Assembly (NCBI GenBank): GCA_027627225.1
Contig: CM051026.1
Span: 1,777,501-1,841,500, forward strand
Length of the DNA stretch: 64,000 nt
Source: Congeria kusceri
Taxonomy: Eukaryota; Mollusca; Bivalvia; Myida; Dreissenidae
Direction: 5' to 3'
Below the pieces are notes generated by a model. The model had not been told where the DNA came from and did not search any database. It was given only the letters and a program-made list of their open reading frames with translations. Positions 46,371 through 58,640 of the stretch are shown here, one piece after another. A program made the translations under genes and the position numbers. Every line of letters starts with the position of its first letter. The stretch's first letter is position 1.

Positions 46371-46765
46371 CAAACCTAGTATTCTCTATATAGCAGTCGT
46401 TCTTTATATAATCGACAGTTGTTTAACAATAAATGACAGTTTAAGTAAATATTTGTTTGCATTATGTTTTGTCATAAATAATTTTATTTTATATTCGGAT
46501 TTTGGTGATTTCATTTTAAACATAGGTTGAATAATCAAGGCACACACAAAGTTCTGCAAGTTGTGAAAACCATTAAGATTTTTATTAATATTTTACAAAC
46601 ACATTAAATAAAACCTTATGAACAAAAAGCTGTTTTACATTTTCTTAAAATTAATGATTTTTTATAAATTTTAATTCCACAGTATTGTTGACATTTTAAA
46701 CAGACGAAACAAACCAAAATTCGTCGTTTTTAAGGTAACGGTGAATATTCGGATTAACGACGATT
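46371..46765. other. AT-rich non-coding stretch
   Basis: No gene or repeat is recognised. Confidence 0.4.
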
Positions 46766-46769
46766 TCGG

Positions 46770-46818
46770 TACGTATGTATGTATGAATGTACGTATGTAC
46801 GTATGTATGTGTGTACGT
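46770..46818. repeat. GTAY microsatellite
   Basis: Interspersed GTAT, GTAC and GTGT tetranucleotides (ACGTATGTATGTATGAATGT and so on). Confidence 0.8.
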
Positions 46819-46829
46819 AAGTTCCCCTT

Positions 46830-47400
46830 ATTGTCCGGACAATAAATTTGTCCTGCATTAGAGGATTTTAGATAAATTGGCATTAGGTCCAAGGTCACAA
46901 GATCAAAGGTCAAATATAAGAATTTAAGCCATAGTCCCTGTTCGGTGCATTGTTTTGTCCAGCATGGAAGGAATTTCAAATAACCTTGCACAAGTGTTAA
47001 TCTTGTCATGCGCAAGAACCAGGTCCCTAGGTCCAATGTCAAGGTAACACTGACAGATCAAAAGTCAAATATAAGAATTTAAACCGTATACCCTTTTTCG
47101 GAGCATAACTTTTTTCCAGAGGGGGAGGATTTTTAAATAACTTGGCAGAAGTGCTAAGTATGTCAATACGGTGTGTCGCCTGCAAGAACCATGTCCCTAG
47201 GTCCAAAGGCAAGGTCACACTTAAAGATCAAAGGTCAAATATAAGAATTTATGCCATAGACCATGTCCAAAGCATTTTTTTTTTCCAGCATGGGAGGAAT
47301 TTCAAATAAGCATTATCAGGCGTTGTGTCGCGTGCAAGAATCAGGTGCCAAAGTCCAAGGTCAAAGTCACAATAATAGCTCAATGATAAAGTATATGTTT
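46830..47400. repeat. Degenerate tandem repeat, ~150-170 bp units
   Basis: GATCAAAGGTCAAATATAAG and AATTTAAGCCATAG followed by TCCAGCATGG.AGGAATTTCAAATAA, then CAAGAACCAGGTCCCTAGGT, occur about four times with divergence. The 123-codon minus-strand frame over 46671-47042 is produced by this repeat and by the microsatellite. Confidence 0.75.
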
Positions 47401-50400
47401 CAATGTCAGGACTAAGACTATTGGTTGGAAATTTGCTGAAATGTCAACTGGCTTTACAGAATACAGAGAATATATTAGTAGAAAGTACAATATAGAATGA
47501 CAATTCCTCTTTTGCAAAATATAGTGTATATATTGACAAAGCTTGGCCATTTTAAACAGGCTGCATAGGCTGGGGCATTCGTGTCTGTGGACACATTTCT
47601 AGTACTGCTCATACCTTCGCGCATCAGTGGAGATGATTTAACTCTTCAAAAAGAAGGAAGTGTTTTGACAGATAATATCTTATAAATATTATAATAATTA
47701 TATTAGGTTCTTTAACAGCGTTCTTTACAATACGGTAATATATTTGAATGATTACACAGCTGATATACCATATTGGACGAGCCGATATTTAAAGCGCCTT
47801 TACCTTATACTAATCGTAAACATTTCAAAAGTGCAGACGCTATATTAAGACGTGTCAAATTAAAAAGATGGCGTGATCGATAGGAACTTTCTGCTGCGCG
47901 CTATTTAAAACGGTAATTCAACATTGTGAGACACGGATGTTCGTTATCGAATCATAGCGAAATGCGAATACTTATATTTTACAGATGATTGATATCGATA
48001 TTATTCGCAATGTGTAAAAAACTGACAGTGAAAAGTGGCGACAGACCCCAGTTTTTGCTAGATTCACTAGCCTGTTGTGTGTCGTGTTGTTTCTTTTACG
48101 TTCCCGTTAAAAACCATGCATTGGTCAATTTTAAACTTATTTTGGAAGGTGATATCATATTCATAATCAGATACTGGAATAGGGACAAGTTACTTTAATA
48201 TTTACACAACTCGCACTTTCTGACCAGTTATGGAGATTGCGAAAATTAAAAAAAAATCGCGATTCCGGTTACCAGGGTAGACATAAAATAAAATACATTT
48301 ATACAGCTTTGTGGATAATAGAAATGGAATTAAAAAAATCGAGTTGCTGGATTTTATTGTTCGCATCAGAGGATAGAAGTTAACTCATTGAGATAAAATT
48401 TGCAAATCCGTCAATTTTGTTGTACGATATTTTTGTGAAGATGTAATTTAGAAATATTTACAGTATTGGTGCATTTTCTTAACAAACGCGTAAGTAGTTT
48501 AATTATACTCATTAATTAATATTGCCATTGAAATAGCAGTTTCTTACATTATTTGATAATTATATACTGTAAATATATACTTTTGAAGTACTCGGACATT
48601 GCCATATGTTTATCCTCGGATCATCAAATATTGTAGGCACGCGCATTCAATACGGTGAAATATTGGACGGTCTAGAAGTACAATTTGCGACAGCTGATTG
48701 GATTATATATAATTAGGCATATAATAATAAAGATTATTATAAACCTAGATATTCTGGCTCAATACTGGTACATGTATATTTAATCTATAAAATACAACCG
48801 GTCTGACATAATTTCCGTATTTCACATTGTGAAATAAATTTCCGTATTAAACGGCTGAAAAAACCGGACTATTTTACGCTGAGTTTCGTATATTTCCGTG
48901 ACGTTCCGAGTCTCTATTTACAGACACGACGACGCGTAACAGCATGCTGATTTGAAGTATATCATGTCATTTATCTACATGACATGTATTCATGCGCGTT
49001 CTGTTTTGATAAATAATTACATGTAACAGTGAGATCTTAACAATGGTCACTGCGCAATAGTGTACTATTTCATGCAAAAACACAACACTATAAGGTTTTA
49101 ATTTACACGATATTTTACTTTTTTAAGAAAGCCTGTTGAGTTTAAAACCCTATTAACGATAACAAAGGCATTGTGGAATGCTTTATTCACCGTAACAATG
49201 GTCGATTCACAAATGCCAACCTTGCGGAGGATTTTATATTTTGTTTGGTGTTAAATCGCAACTTGTAGGTGGGACCAGTCGAGATTATGCAAATTAATGG
49301 CAAGTGTGTTTAAAAGTTTCAGATTGTGGGCAGGTTATGATTATCTGATTCTTGTTCCTATTGTAATCCGTGTTTTTCTCCGTCTTATTTTAAATACGTT
49401 TTTTTCGTGTTTTTAGTATGTTTTCTTTCCTTTATTACAAAATTATGGGATAATTTAAATAATCGGTACAAGCTAAATAAAGGTATGATTATTAGCTCGC
49501 CAATGTACATGGACAAGATTTTATTTAAGTCTCGCTAAATAAACATAGCTTTATTCAACACAAACCTTATACTATGCACTTCAGCATCCCTTAAGGTGCT
49601 TATTATCCTAATACTTATGATACTTCAGTCGTGGACCAAATTATTACAAATATGGTTGTAAGCATTATCATAAACATAACTCGCTATTGTTTCCGCATTT
49701 TAACTTTCAAAATATGTCTTAAGAAATTAAGTTGTTTTGTATCATGTGTGCTAATTGTCCTAAAATTAAGAATACAAAACCGAAACAATACCTCGATATA
49801 GCCGATTTAATCCAAACAAAAGTTTAACAATAAACACATACTAAATTACATGGATTTGTGTATGCCTGGTTGCGCTCATTATTACTGCCATTAACAACTG
49901 AAAGCTTGAAACTCCCTTGCAGTCATTTTTCTAATCGTTGGTGCGGTCTTTGATTGAGTAACACTCAATATTTATTTAGAATTTATTATTTATTATATGT
50001 TAGAATACTGTTTGATTTCTTTACATTGAACTTCAATATAGTATTTATCATACGTGTCGGACGTGTTTAACACAAAAAGGTAAGATTAAGTTATTTTCGG
50101 TATCGATTTTATCTAGATCACAGGAGATGATAAAACTAGTTGTTAAGTTTCAAACAATTTTAAAAAACAGTCTACGGAGATGAACGCGTCGCAATAATTT
50201 AAATATTTGTTTTCTGTGCATTAATTGTTACATTGTCATTTGGTTTGCGTACTATTTTGTTACAACGACACCGTGCATGGCAAGTTACATCGAATCAGAC
50301 ATGAACAAATGTACAAATGGATTGGTCGTATTTGAGTACTATTATTATGTCTTTAAAAGCCTTTATAGGTGCATTATAAGCATTATAAACGTTTATTTCA

Positions 50401-51950
50401 CTTTCACAGCGAAATCGGTTGGATAACAGCCCGTGATGTAAACCTAAGTTTTATTTAACATGTACGGTTTAGACAACGCCTAATTTTAGAAACAGATCGG
50501 ATTTCCTTTTTACGCACTTTTGCACTCATGGTCAGTTGTGTTTACTTAATAATTGATTAGTGTTTTTCTGCCGACGGCGTTTATGCATAAATTAGGCGAA
50601 ATTTTCCCGACAGTACATACAACGATGAAATGAAGAAAAATACTATTCACTTATTATAATTACAACCAAAAGTGGATATAAACTTTACTAAACTGTTTAA
50701 GGACCGCAACTGGCGTGCAGTCTCCGGCGTAGGAATCCCCGTTTTAGTTTAGGTTTCAGTTTCGTCGAACGGCATTCCTTATATCTCGTCAGACATTTCA
50801 AATTGCTGTGGATCATTTTGGAGGTGACTTTCTAGTAACAAGTTACCAAGAAATATTCAAACTTCTCAATATGCGTTAACAATTCCATCGTCTGCAACCC
50901 CGGTAAACGATAAATCAATCATTTTGTTTACGAACGATTGTGTATATCGTAAACATTCGGGCAATACAATGACGTCGTTTCGCAAATAGCAAATGAAAGT
51001 CAACATCGTAAAGGTTCGAGCTAAACAATGACGTCATTTCAAATAATGCAGAATGAAAAAGTAGTACAGTCAGGAATAATACAGAGGTAATTTGCATACG
51101 CAGCCGGTTCATCAGGCTATGAATGACAGGTCACGTGGGCGAATTATCCAATCAGAATGCAGCGTTTATGCTAAAATTTGAAATTATATTGTGTGTGAAA
51201 TAAGATCAATGTGCACTTTCCGCCAATTTTAATAAATACATCTAATGAAAAAAACTTGGTATATATTAGTTGTTGCTCAAATTACATGCATTGTTAACGT
51301 CATACATTTAATGAAACGCACATTATTTTATACTTCAAAAACATTCTTTCGTTGCCTATAACTGCACGGACACCGATTGTCAGACTGTCTTAATATCCAA
51401 ACCACAAGATGACAATTAGTTATAGCACAGTATCAACTGACCCCGTTCCAGCTTAATCCTTGATTTGGCAGCCTCTGAATTTGCCTCAAAATGTTTACTT
51501 CATTGTAACAGCAAATGCTCAATCTACCAAATCACTTCAGCACTAGCTCGCAGCGACATTCTTTTTTCAGGGTCTAACAATTTTGCCTCTTAAATTTTGG
51601 TGCTGCATTCAATATTTAGATCTTCAATATAATATAATTAGTCTGTGATGTCCGGAGTTTCTCATTCGGTCCACCAAAATGCAGAAAAATACAATGATGA
51701 TACAGTGGGGTCCGCGATTGTGTTCCGCAAATAAACGATTTATTGCGATTGAGTTTTAACCGCTTTAATCCGTTCAAATCCGATTGTTAGCGATTGTTAG
51801 CGTTTGTAAGCGGTGCTACAGTAGTGCGCATGCGTAGCGGTGAAAAGCGCTGAAAAGGCGTATGGCTTGGTTATGGGCACGAGCTTTTAGCCAATCAAAA
51901 TGCCAATAGTGAGAATATATCACGCCCACTGGTCACGTGGTCCTAACTGA
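47401..51950. other. Long stretch without a recognised gene
   Basis: About 4.5 kb of AT-rich sequence. 49190-49310 resembles 43446-43560. 51720-51850 has short local repeats (GATTGTTAGC twice near 51782, TTCCGCAAATAAACG) and is richer in CG dinucleotides. No exon, RNA gene or transposon end is convincing. Confidence 0.45.
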
Positions 51951-52440
51951 ATAATAGACCCTTTTCACATTCCCGTTATCGAGTACTGTAGGATTTGTCC
52001 CCTTGATAAAGCGAATCGAGAACGAGACTGACGATGTATTGGCTGTAATTGTCCATATAGGAAAATAATGTTCAGTGGAGAAATGTTGAATAAAATTATA
52101 CCTTTTTTATAAAATTAAACTTGTCTCTGTTTTATTCACTAAATTATGTCTACGTGCATATATTTCAAATACTTAAATTTATAATGCAAATAAGGTAACA
52201 ATCACAACATAGCCAAATCTGCTAACGAAACTAAGTTTGACATCATGATTATGTTACTTCATATATATTAGATCTGAATTTTAATGACTGAAATAAGTAT
52301 ATAATTGCTGAAATTATTGCAATTTACATATTTAAAATTCTGAATTAATTAATTAATATTTAAGTAACAGAAGCAGTTCGTTTATTCCGGATTCATTGTC
52401 AGCTGAGGTAATTATATTAAAGCTTGACAGTTACAAGTAA

Positions 52441-52492
<52 letters not shown>

Positions 52493-52524
52493 TACCATTG
52501 TTGTTATTATTCTTATCATTATTA

Positions 52525-52588
<64 letters not shown>

Positions 52589-52590
52589 GC
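52441..52590. repeat. (ATT)n microsatellite
   Basis: Two runs of ATT/TTA triplets separated by TACCATTGTTGTTATTCTTA-like sequence. It lies just past the 3' tail of the minus-strand LINE. Confidence 0.95.
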
Positions 52591-52607
52591 AGTATGAGCA
52601 AGAAAGT

Positions 52608-55490
52608 TATATAGACAGACAGACAGACAGACAATTTATTCAGACTTATACAACAGTACATCGTCTTCATACATAAATATAAACATTATTTCTGTCACGT
52701 AAATAGGTATACAAAATAACATTATATACATAAAATATTTATTTCAGAATACAAATAAACACAATCGATGGCAACAACACTTAAGTTCTATCGAGGCGGT
52801 AATGAAATTTATCTAAACAGTATTATTTAGGATCGCACTTCTTATAACAAAAGCTTCTTTGATATATTTACATATATTAGAAATTACTGATTTGTCACAT
52901 GAAAATTAATAACTTGTGGTAATTATATACGGATGGGTTAATATAAAATATACGGTTAATATATTTTTTTTTTAAGTCAGTGTAACAGCGGCATATACAT
53001 ATAAAATGGTATTCATCTTCTAAATCAAAGTCATTACAACATAAACAATAACGTTCATTTCGTGAGATGTTATTCTGAGCATATCTGCCGGTTTGGATTC
53101 TCAACGGGTGTGCCGAGACTCTTAATCTTACAAAAAATAAGCGCAGACGTCTAGGGAGTAAGTCTAAATATGCTTCATATTCCAAAGTGGCTTTAAAAAC
53201 TCTATACATATCTAATACAGAACTGTTATTCATTTTACCATACCACTCTTGTTTAAAATTGTCAACAAGTCTACATTTGAACTCATTAATAAAACTATTT
53301 ACTTGCACAACGCTTGGATTTTCAAATACATAACCAAATCCATACTTATTTAACATTTTTTTGACATTCGAGACCCAATTTGTATAACATTTATTACAAT
53401 CATTTAAAGCTTGTTTATAAACAATTTGCATTATGATATTTTTATTATTTATAATTTTAAACCAATATTTTAGAATTTTAACAAACCTGTTTACATACAA
53501 AGGATATCTACCTAATTCTCCATAAACAGCAACATTACATGTATTTATTTTAACCTGTAGCAATCGTTTGCAAAATTTCAAATGTATGCGTTCAATATCA
53601 TCTGACTTTTCGAAACCCCATACTTCTGAAGCATAATTTAATATAGAACCCACGAAAGAGTCAAACAACTGACAGAATATTTTTGGTTTTATGTCAAATT
53701 CATTGCATTTAAACAATAATATATTCATGGCCTTAAGGGCTTTACCAACCAAATGTTCCTGGTTTAGTTTAAAACTTCCAGTATAATTCAACACTGTGCC
53801 TAAATAGTTAAAGTTATCAACCACTTCAATTTCATTGCCATTGTATGCCCATTTTTCATTTTCTTTTAATCCACCCCTTTTCCGAAATACCATTATTTTC
53901 GTTTTTACCGTGTTAACATTTAGCCTCCAAGAATTGCAATATAAATATAAGTTATCTAAATGTGATTGTACTTCAGCAGGAGACTTGCCTAAAATAGCCA
54001 TGTCATCGGCAAATAATAGTACAATCAACACAATATCATCTATATTCAAACCAGAGTTAATGTTATCTTGTAGGTAAAGTTCTAGATCTTCAACAAATAA
54101 AGAAAACAAAATCGGCGACATAACCTCCCCTTGCCTCAGTCCAACCGCATAACTAAAATAATCTGAATAAGATGTACATGATTTAACACGTGACTTAACA
54201 TTCGCATACATATCCTTCACTAATCTAAGCAATTTGCCTTGTATACCAGACTTAAACATTTTTAACCATAATGCATTGCGGTATATACTATCAAAACATT
54301 TTAACATATCGACGAATATAACATACAAACGTTTATTTTCATTTAAATAATTTTGTACAATCGACATCAATATATAAGTAGCATCAACAGTTGAATAACC
54401 TTTCCTAAATCCGAACTGCGCGTCCGAAATAATATTGTTTTCATTGTAGAAAGTTTCAATGCGCTTATTTAAAATCGTGGTAAATAATTTTGAAAAGCAA
54501 CTTACTAAAGTAATCCCTCTATAGTTATTTACATCATTAACATCACCTTTTTTATGCAAAGGGATTATAACCCCTTCTGTCCATTTATCGGGAAAGAAGC
54601 CCGATACAAAAATACCGTTAAACATATCGCACAAATGGTTAGATAAAATATCACTGCATTCAAGGAAATATTCGTTCAATATACAATCACTACCCGATGA
54701 TTTATTTCGTTTTAAATGTTTTATTGCATAATTAACTTCTTCGACAGATATTGGTTTGTCAAGTTCAGGAAATACAGAATTTTCTAAGTTAAAATCATTA
54801 TTTAAACAGAAATCTTCTGCTTCAGTATTACAAAAATCTGACATATTGCTACTAAGGTTTTCAAAAAACTTTGTAAATTCTTCTAGAGATATTTTATTTT
54901 TAATGACGCTATTTTTTGATTTGAAAAACCGCCAAAAGTCCCTTGGTTTGTGTTTTCTTAGATTTTCAATCTCCAACATTTTTTGCCTATAACAACAGGC
55001 TTTCTTCTTGCGTATTAAGTCCTTATAATACCTCTTACTTGTACATAAATGTTCTCTGTTTATATCTGTTTTACTCGAGTTAAAAATACGCAAAGCGTCA
55101 TGGTACAAATTTCGTGCAGTATCGCACTCGTTATCAAACCATTCTGCCTTCTTTATACAGCTATTTAAATTGAAAATAGGGTTTGTTTTTTTAACACATG
55201 TTTTAGAAAATAACGGGTCTGCAACACTGCGAATGGTTTCAGTAAATCTATTCAACACGTCATTAATTGACGTTCTACTTGAATAATCTATATGTTGTAC
55301 AATAGTATTAAATACAGGTAACATAGAGATAATTCCTGAACGAAAATGCCCACATAACGCATCGTCCCATTTGTACTTAACGTCTGTGTAAGACTGATAC
55401 TCAGACGAGACATTATTACATAATTCAAGTTTTTTTATTGGAACATCGGCAAAACGCCTTTGACCATTAACATACAAGTAAACAACATAT
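52608..55490 (-). mobile_element. LINE, 5'-truncated, same family as 13445-14992
   Basis: This spans the ORF below and a 3' region ending in (GTCT)n, seen on the plus strand as AGACAGACAGACAGAC at 52615-52633. No endonuclease domain precedes the ORF in this copy, so it was truncated on insertion. It lies directly downstream of a second LINE in the same orientation. Confidence 0.85.
52895..55477 (-). CDS. LINE ORF2 fragment: linker, reverse transcriptase, Cys/His tail (860 codons)
   Basis: Non-LTR reverse transcriptase, open throughout. In order: a linker between endonuclease and polymerase (KKAEWFDNECDTARNLYHDA, RDFWRFFKSKN), then RT motifs SSGSDCILNEYF, IPLHKKGDVNDVNNYRGITL, AQFGFRKGYSTVDATYIL, YVIFVDMLKCFDSIYR, VGLRQGEVMSPILFSLFVED, the catalytic LLFADDMAILG near residue 488, and FNYLGTVLNYTGSF. 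The C-terminus has RYCLCCNDFDLEDEYHFICIC, a Cys/His motif typical of such elements. The first codon used by the open frame is TTG, so this is not a true start. The full protein would begin with an endonuclease domain, absent here. The clade is not resolved by eye. Confidence 0.9.
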   Translation of the reverse strand: MYVNGQRRFADVPIKKLELCNNVSSEYQSYTDVKYKWDDALCGHFRSGIISMLPVFNTIVQHIDYSSRTSINDVLNRFTETIRSVADPLFSKTCVKKTNPIFNLNSCIKKAEWFDNECDTARNLYHDALRIFNSSKTDINREHLCTSKRYYKDLIRKKKACCYRQKMLEIENLRKHKPRDFWRFFKSKNSVIKNKISLEEFTKFFENLSSNMSDFCNTEAEDFCLNNDFNLENSVFPELDKPISVEEVNYAIKHLKRNKSSGSDCILNEYFLECSDILSNHLCDMFNGIFVSGFFPDKWTEGVIIPLHKKGDVNDVNNYRGITLVSCFSKLFTTILNKRIETFYNENNIISDAQFGFRKGYSTVDATYILMSIVQNYLNENKRLYVIFVDMLKCFDSIYRNALWLKMFKSGIQGKLLRLVKDMYANVKSRVKSCTSYSDYFSYAVGLRQGEVMSPILFSLFVEDLELYLQDNINSGLNIDDIVLIVLLFADDMAILGKSPAEVQSHLDNLYLYCNSWRLNVNTVKTKIMVFRKRGGLKENEKWAYNGNEIEVVDNFNYLGTVLNYTGSFKLNQEHLVGKALKAMNILLFKCNEFDIKPKIFCQLFDSFVGSILNYASEVWGFEKSDDIERIHLKFCKRLLQVKINTCNVAVYGELGRYPLYVNRFVKILKYWFKIINNKNIIMQIVYKQALNDCNKCYTNWVSNVKKMLNKYGFGYVFENPSVVQVNSFINEFKCRLVDNFKQEWYGKMNNSSVLDMYRVFKATLEYEAYLDLLPRRLRLFFVRLRVSAHPLRIQTGRYAQNNISRNERYCLCCNDFDLEDEYHFICICRCYTDLKKKYINRIFYINPSVYNYHKLLIFM

Positions 55491-55660
55491 AGTCAAAGTG
55501 CATCAGTACAATACAAATACAATCATGTTAGTAGACATAGACATAAACTACAGTGAAGAGTGTTCAAACATCGTGTACAAAAGTGTATGTATTAAAACAA
55601 CGCAGTGAGAACAAACAAGTAATAAATAGACAATATATTTAGTGTTTCATACAATATTTA

Positions 55661-56795
55661 TTAAGAAGCAGCAAATAGTTGTAATTTTTCCTCACGGAGT
55701 TTCATAGCATCGGTAATGAATCTGGCAACATTGTTAATGACTGTAGTATTTTGACAAGAGAGAATGTTTTTAAATTTTACTAAATTTGGCCAGTTGGATC
55801 GAATACAATATTTTGTTCGAAGATCTTTGTAGATTGAACAAGTTAGAAAGAAATGATATTCGGATTCAACAGTGTTTGCATTACATAGTTTACATTTGCG
55901 TTCATCTCTAGGTATGTTATTATATCTACCAGTCTCAATTTCCAATGTATGGGCGCTAAGTCTAAATCTTGATAGCTGATGTTTTTGATTTTTATTATTA
56001 ATGCAATCTAGATATTTTTCATACACGAATTCCGTCTTAAACATTCTATAGTACTCTAGTTTCGGTTGGTTATTAATTGTAACGTGCCAATTTTGGATAA
56101 ACTGATCTTTTATTCTCTGGTTAATTTCATTAGAATAATTAAAATTGTCGTTTAAGTTATTGAAATACATTCCGTATCCTAGTTTTTCTAATGCTTGTTT
56201 AACAAATACACACCACAGAGTATTGTTATTGTTATTATCCCTAATAGAATCATTGTAGAGATTACATTGTTCGTTGTAAACAATGTGCATCAAAGTTTCG
56301 GGGTTTTGCTTAATTTTAACCCAATACCTAAGGGCACGTTGCTTGCATATAATAGAGAGAGGAAATCTGCCCAATTCACCTAAAACAGCGGCATTAGAAG
56401 TCTGTGAGCGTACACCTAGAATAGATTTACAAAATTTAAAATGAAGTTTATCTACTTCTTTAATGTTGTAAATTCCCCATATTTCAGATGCATATAGAAT
56501 AATTGGAACAACTAGGGAGTCAAAAAGAGAAAGTTTTGTTTTAGTACTTAGCTGCACTTTACTAAAAATAGACAATAAATGATTATAAGCTTTTAAGGCT
56601 TGTTCATTAAGTGCCTTTATTGCTCTTGATATATTACCAGTAAAGTGTAGTTTTAGGCCAAGGTAACAAAATTCATCAACAATTTCAATAGCCTGTTGGT
56701 TAATACTCCACCTAGACGAACAATTACTTTTCCTTTTTTCAAATATGCACATTTTAGTTTTGTTTACATTTATTTTTAATCCCCATAAGGAAATA
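55661..56795 (-). pseudogene. LINE ORF2 C-terminal part, polymerase core deleted
   Basis: The frame begins just after the junction with SLWGLKINVNKTKMCIFEK, the conserved stretch that follows the FADD box. It continues through IEIVDEFCYLGLKLHFTGNI, VPIILYASEIWGIYN, FCKSILGVRSQTSNAAVLGE and a C-terminal Cys/His motif (RKCKLCNANTVESEYHFFLT) to a stop at 55661. It is alignable with residues from about 520 on of the neighbouring LINE but clearly diverged. Confidence 0.85.
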
Positions 56796-56799
56796 ATAA

Positions 56800-57610
56800 G
56801 GAAAAATGTAACGGGGCGTGATCACTCCATTCGTTAAAATCATGCACGGTAAAATCAGATATACTTGAAAAGCTGCATTCGTTTGCCAACAAATAATCAA
56901 TGGCAGACGTACCGTTATTAGAATAAAAAGTTTGCTTACCGCTATTGCCTACTCTACCATTAACAATACGTAAACATGTGGATTTACATAAATCTAGTAA
57001 TTTTACCCCATGGCTATTAAGTGTACTATCTACTGAGGCCCTAATAGAGGCGTTATCAGGGCATTAATCAGCGTCATCGTATACAGTATTAATTCTATCT
57101 TGTACAATATAATCGCATTTATTGCCAACTCTACTATTGAGATCGCCAGCTACAAAAATTTTACCAAATTCAGAAAAATTAGTAATATCATTTTCTAAGA
57201 TTTCGAACAAATCTACATTAAATGTGTTATAAACTGGAGACTCATGCCCCCATATATAAGTTGCACAGATATAAAAGTCATCTGAAATATTAAAAAATAT
57301 GTGATCAAGTTTTAACCAGATAATTGTATCATAATGGTTTTTTACAATTTCTATTCCATCAGCTAATTCTTCTTTAATATATATAACAATGCCACCACTA
57401 TTTCTATGAGCTTTTCTATGTTGAAATTTTCTGAAGAAGGTAAAAGACAAATATCCACTTAAATTGATATCACTAGAACTATTCGTCCAAGATTCATACA
57501 AAAAACATATATCATGGGAGCTCAAAATATATACAAAGTTAGAAGATGACTTCTTTCTATCAGTCAGTCCGTTAATGTTCCACGACAGGATCGATACTTC
57601 ACCACCGCCG
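56800..57610 (-). pseudogene. LINE endonuclease domain (APE-like), with stop
   Basis: Endonuclease/exonuclease/phosphatase-type nuclease that nicks target DNA in LINE integration. The frame runs from about 57605: ILSWNINGLTDRK (metal-binding Asn), CFLYESWTNSSS (Glu), SGGIVIYIKEEL, and KIFVAGDLNSRVGNK (Asp/Asn). A TAA follows DDAD at 57064-57066. The same frame then continues CPDNASIRASVDSTLNS and ends near EWSDHAPLHFSLLF, which includes the final Ser-Asp-His motif. All catalytic motifs are visible, but the in-frame stop and the fusion to the polymerase tail make it non-functional. Confidence 0.85.
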
Positions 57611-58627
57611 TGCTCCTACGCGCGCACCGGGGTTCCGTCAATGTAGAGCGTGTCGTAGGCCAGGTACGCCCGTTTACCCAGCCGCCTCGCCTCCTTCATT
57701 TTGGCCCCAATTGGCGCCTTTTCTGTATTACTTCCGGGGGAAATTGTTCAAAAACGCGGTACGCTTTGCCGTCAAGTTCCTTCCACCGTTTTCTTACCAT
57801 TTCCCTGTCTTTAAAGTAGGTGAACTTGGCAACAACGTTTCTTATTTTGCCATGCGTCGGCGACCCCGGAGACCGGTGTACACGTTCAAACTTAATATAA
57901 GTTGCTACTTCCTGTGAAATCTTGAACGCGCTCACCAAATGCTGGCGCAGCTTTGCTTTCGTCGTCTCCGGCGTCTCGTTCCCGTTTCCGGCGGCCTCCG
58001 GTACCGAAGTAAAAATTAAGTTATTTCGCATGGTTTGCGATTGTAGATAGCTGACGTCATCCCCCCGGGTTACACGCTCCTTCTCTAGCACCTGTACCCT
58101 CTCCGCTAGCTCCGCAGCATGTATATCTGCCCCTTCCATCTTATCCTCCAGGTACGATACCCGCTCATCCACCCTCTTAGCTCTCTCCTCATGCACCACC
58201 CACAGCCTTTTCATGTCCTTCTCAAAACTCTCCATGCGTTTCTCAATGGACTCTATGACATTCATTCTCGTTTCCAAACACTCTAAACGACCACTGACGG
58301 CCTTCAAAAAAATAGCACCATTACGTCACGAATTGTGGGTTCAACACTACTTTCCGCCATTTTGAAATGTTCTCCTCCACTACCGATCTCACTTTTAAGA
58401 TTTCCGCTAATATTTATACTACCACTGGGACTACTTACAAATACACTATTTTCTAAATTGTCTACGCTATACAACACTAAGTTCGCCTTATTTAGAATAT
58501 CACTTATTGAAACGTTACCGCTATCGGAGTCCGCAGACGGGCCTCTTTGTTTATGTACTTTGCTAACCTTAGGATCATTGTCACTACTGGTTCTTTCTTT
58601 TCTTTTCTCGTATCTCGCTTTCGGCAT
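57610..58627 (-). pseudogene. L1-like ORF1 (coiled coil plus RNA-binding domain), frameshifted
   Basis: RNA-binding chaperone-type ORF1 protein. The ATG at 58627 starts a basic/Ser-rich N-terminus (MPKARYEKRKERTSSDNDPK). The frame stops at 58304-58306 directly after a T7 run (58306-58312), and the next frame continues with LETRMNVIESIEKRMESFEK, a heptad-patterned coiled coil. Then come SQTMRNNLIFTSVPE, IKFERVHRSPGSP, RNVVAKFTYFKDREMVRKRW and RVFEQFPPEVIQKRR, typical of the L1 ORF1 RRM and C-terminal domains. A second shift near 57697 leads to MKEARRLGKRAYLAYDTLYI and a TAG near 57610. The endonuclease frame follows almost at once. Confidence 0.85.
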
Positions 58628-58640
58628 CGTAATTCATAAT

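Larger units (their letters stand above)
55491..58640 (-). mobile_element. Second LINE, two-ORF type, internally deleted
   Basis: Reading on the minus strand: an L1-like ORF1 (58627 to about 57610), an endonuclease (about 57605-56800), then directly the region after the polymerase (about 56795-55661). The polymerase core between them is missing, about 1.3-1.5 kb by comparison with the neighbouring LINE. It is a different family from the 52.6-55.5 kb copy, judging by the diverged C-terminus. Confidence 0.85.

Noticed and set aside
46671..47042. 123-codon minus-strand frame
   Set aside because: It covers a degenerate repeat and a GTAY microsatellite, and the translation is repeat-derived.
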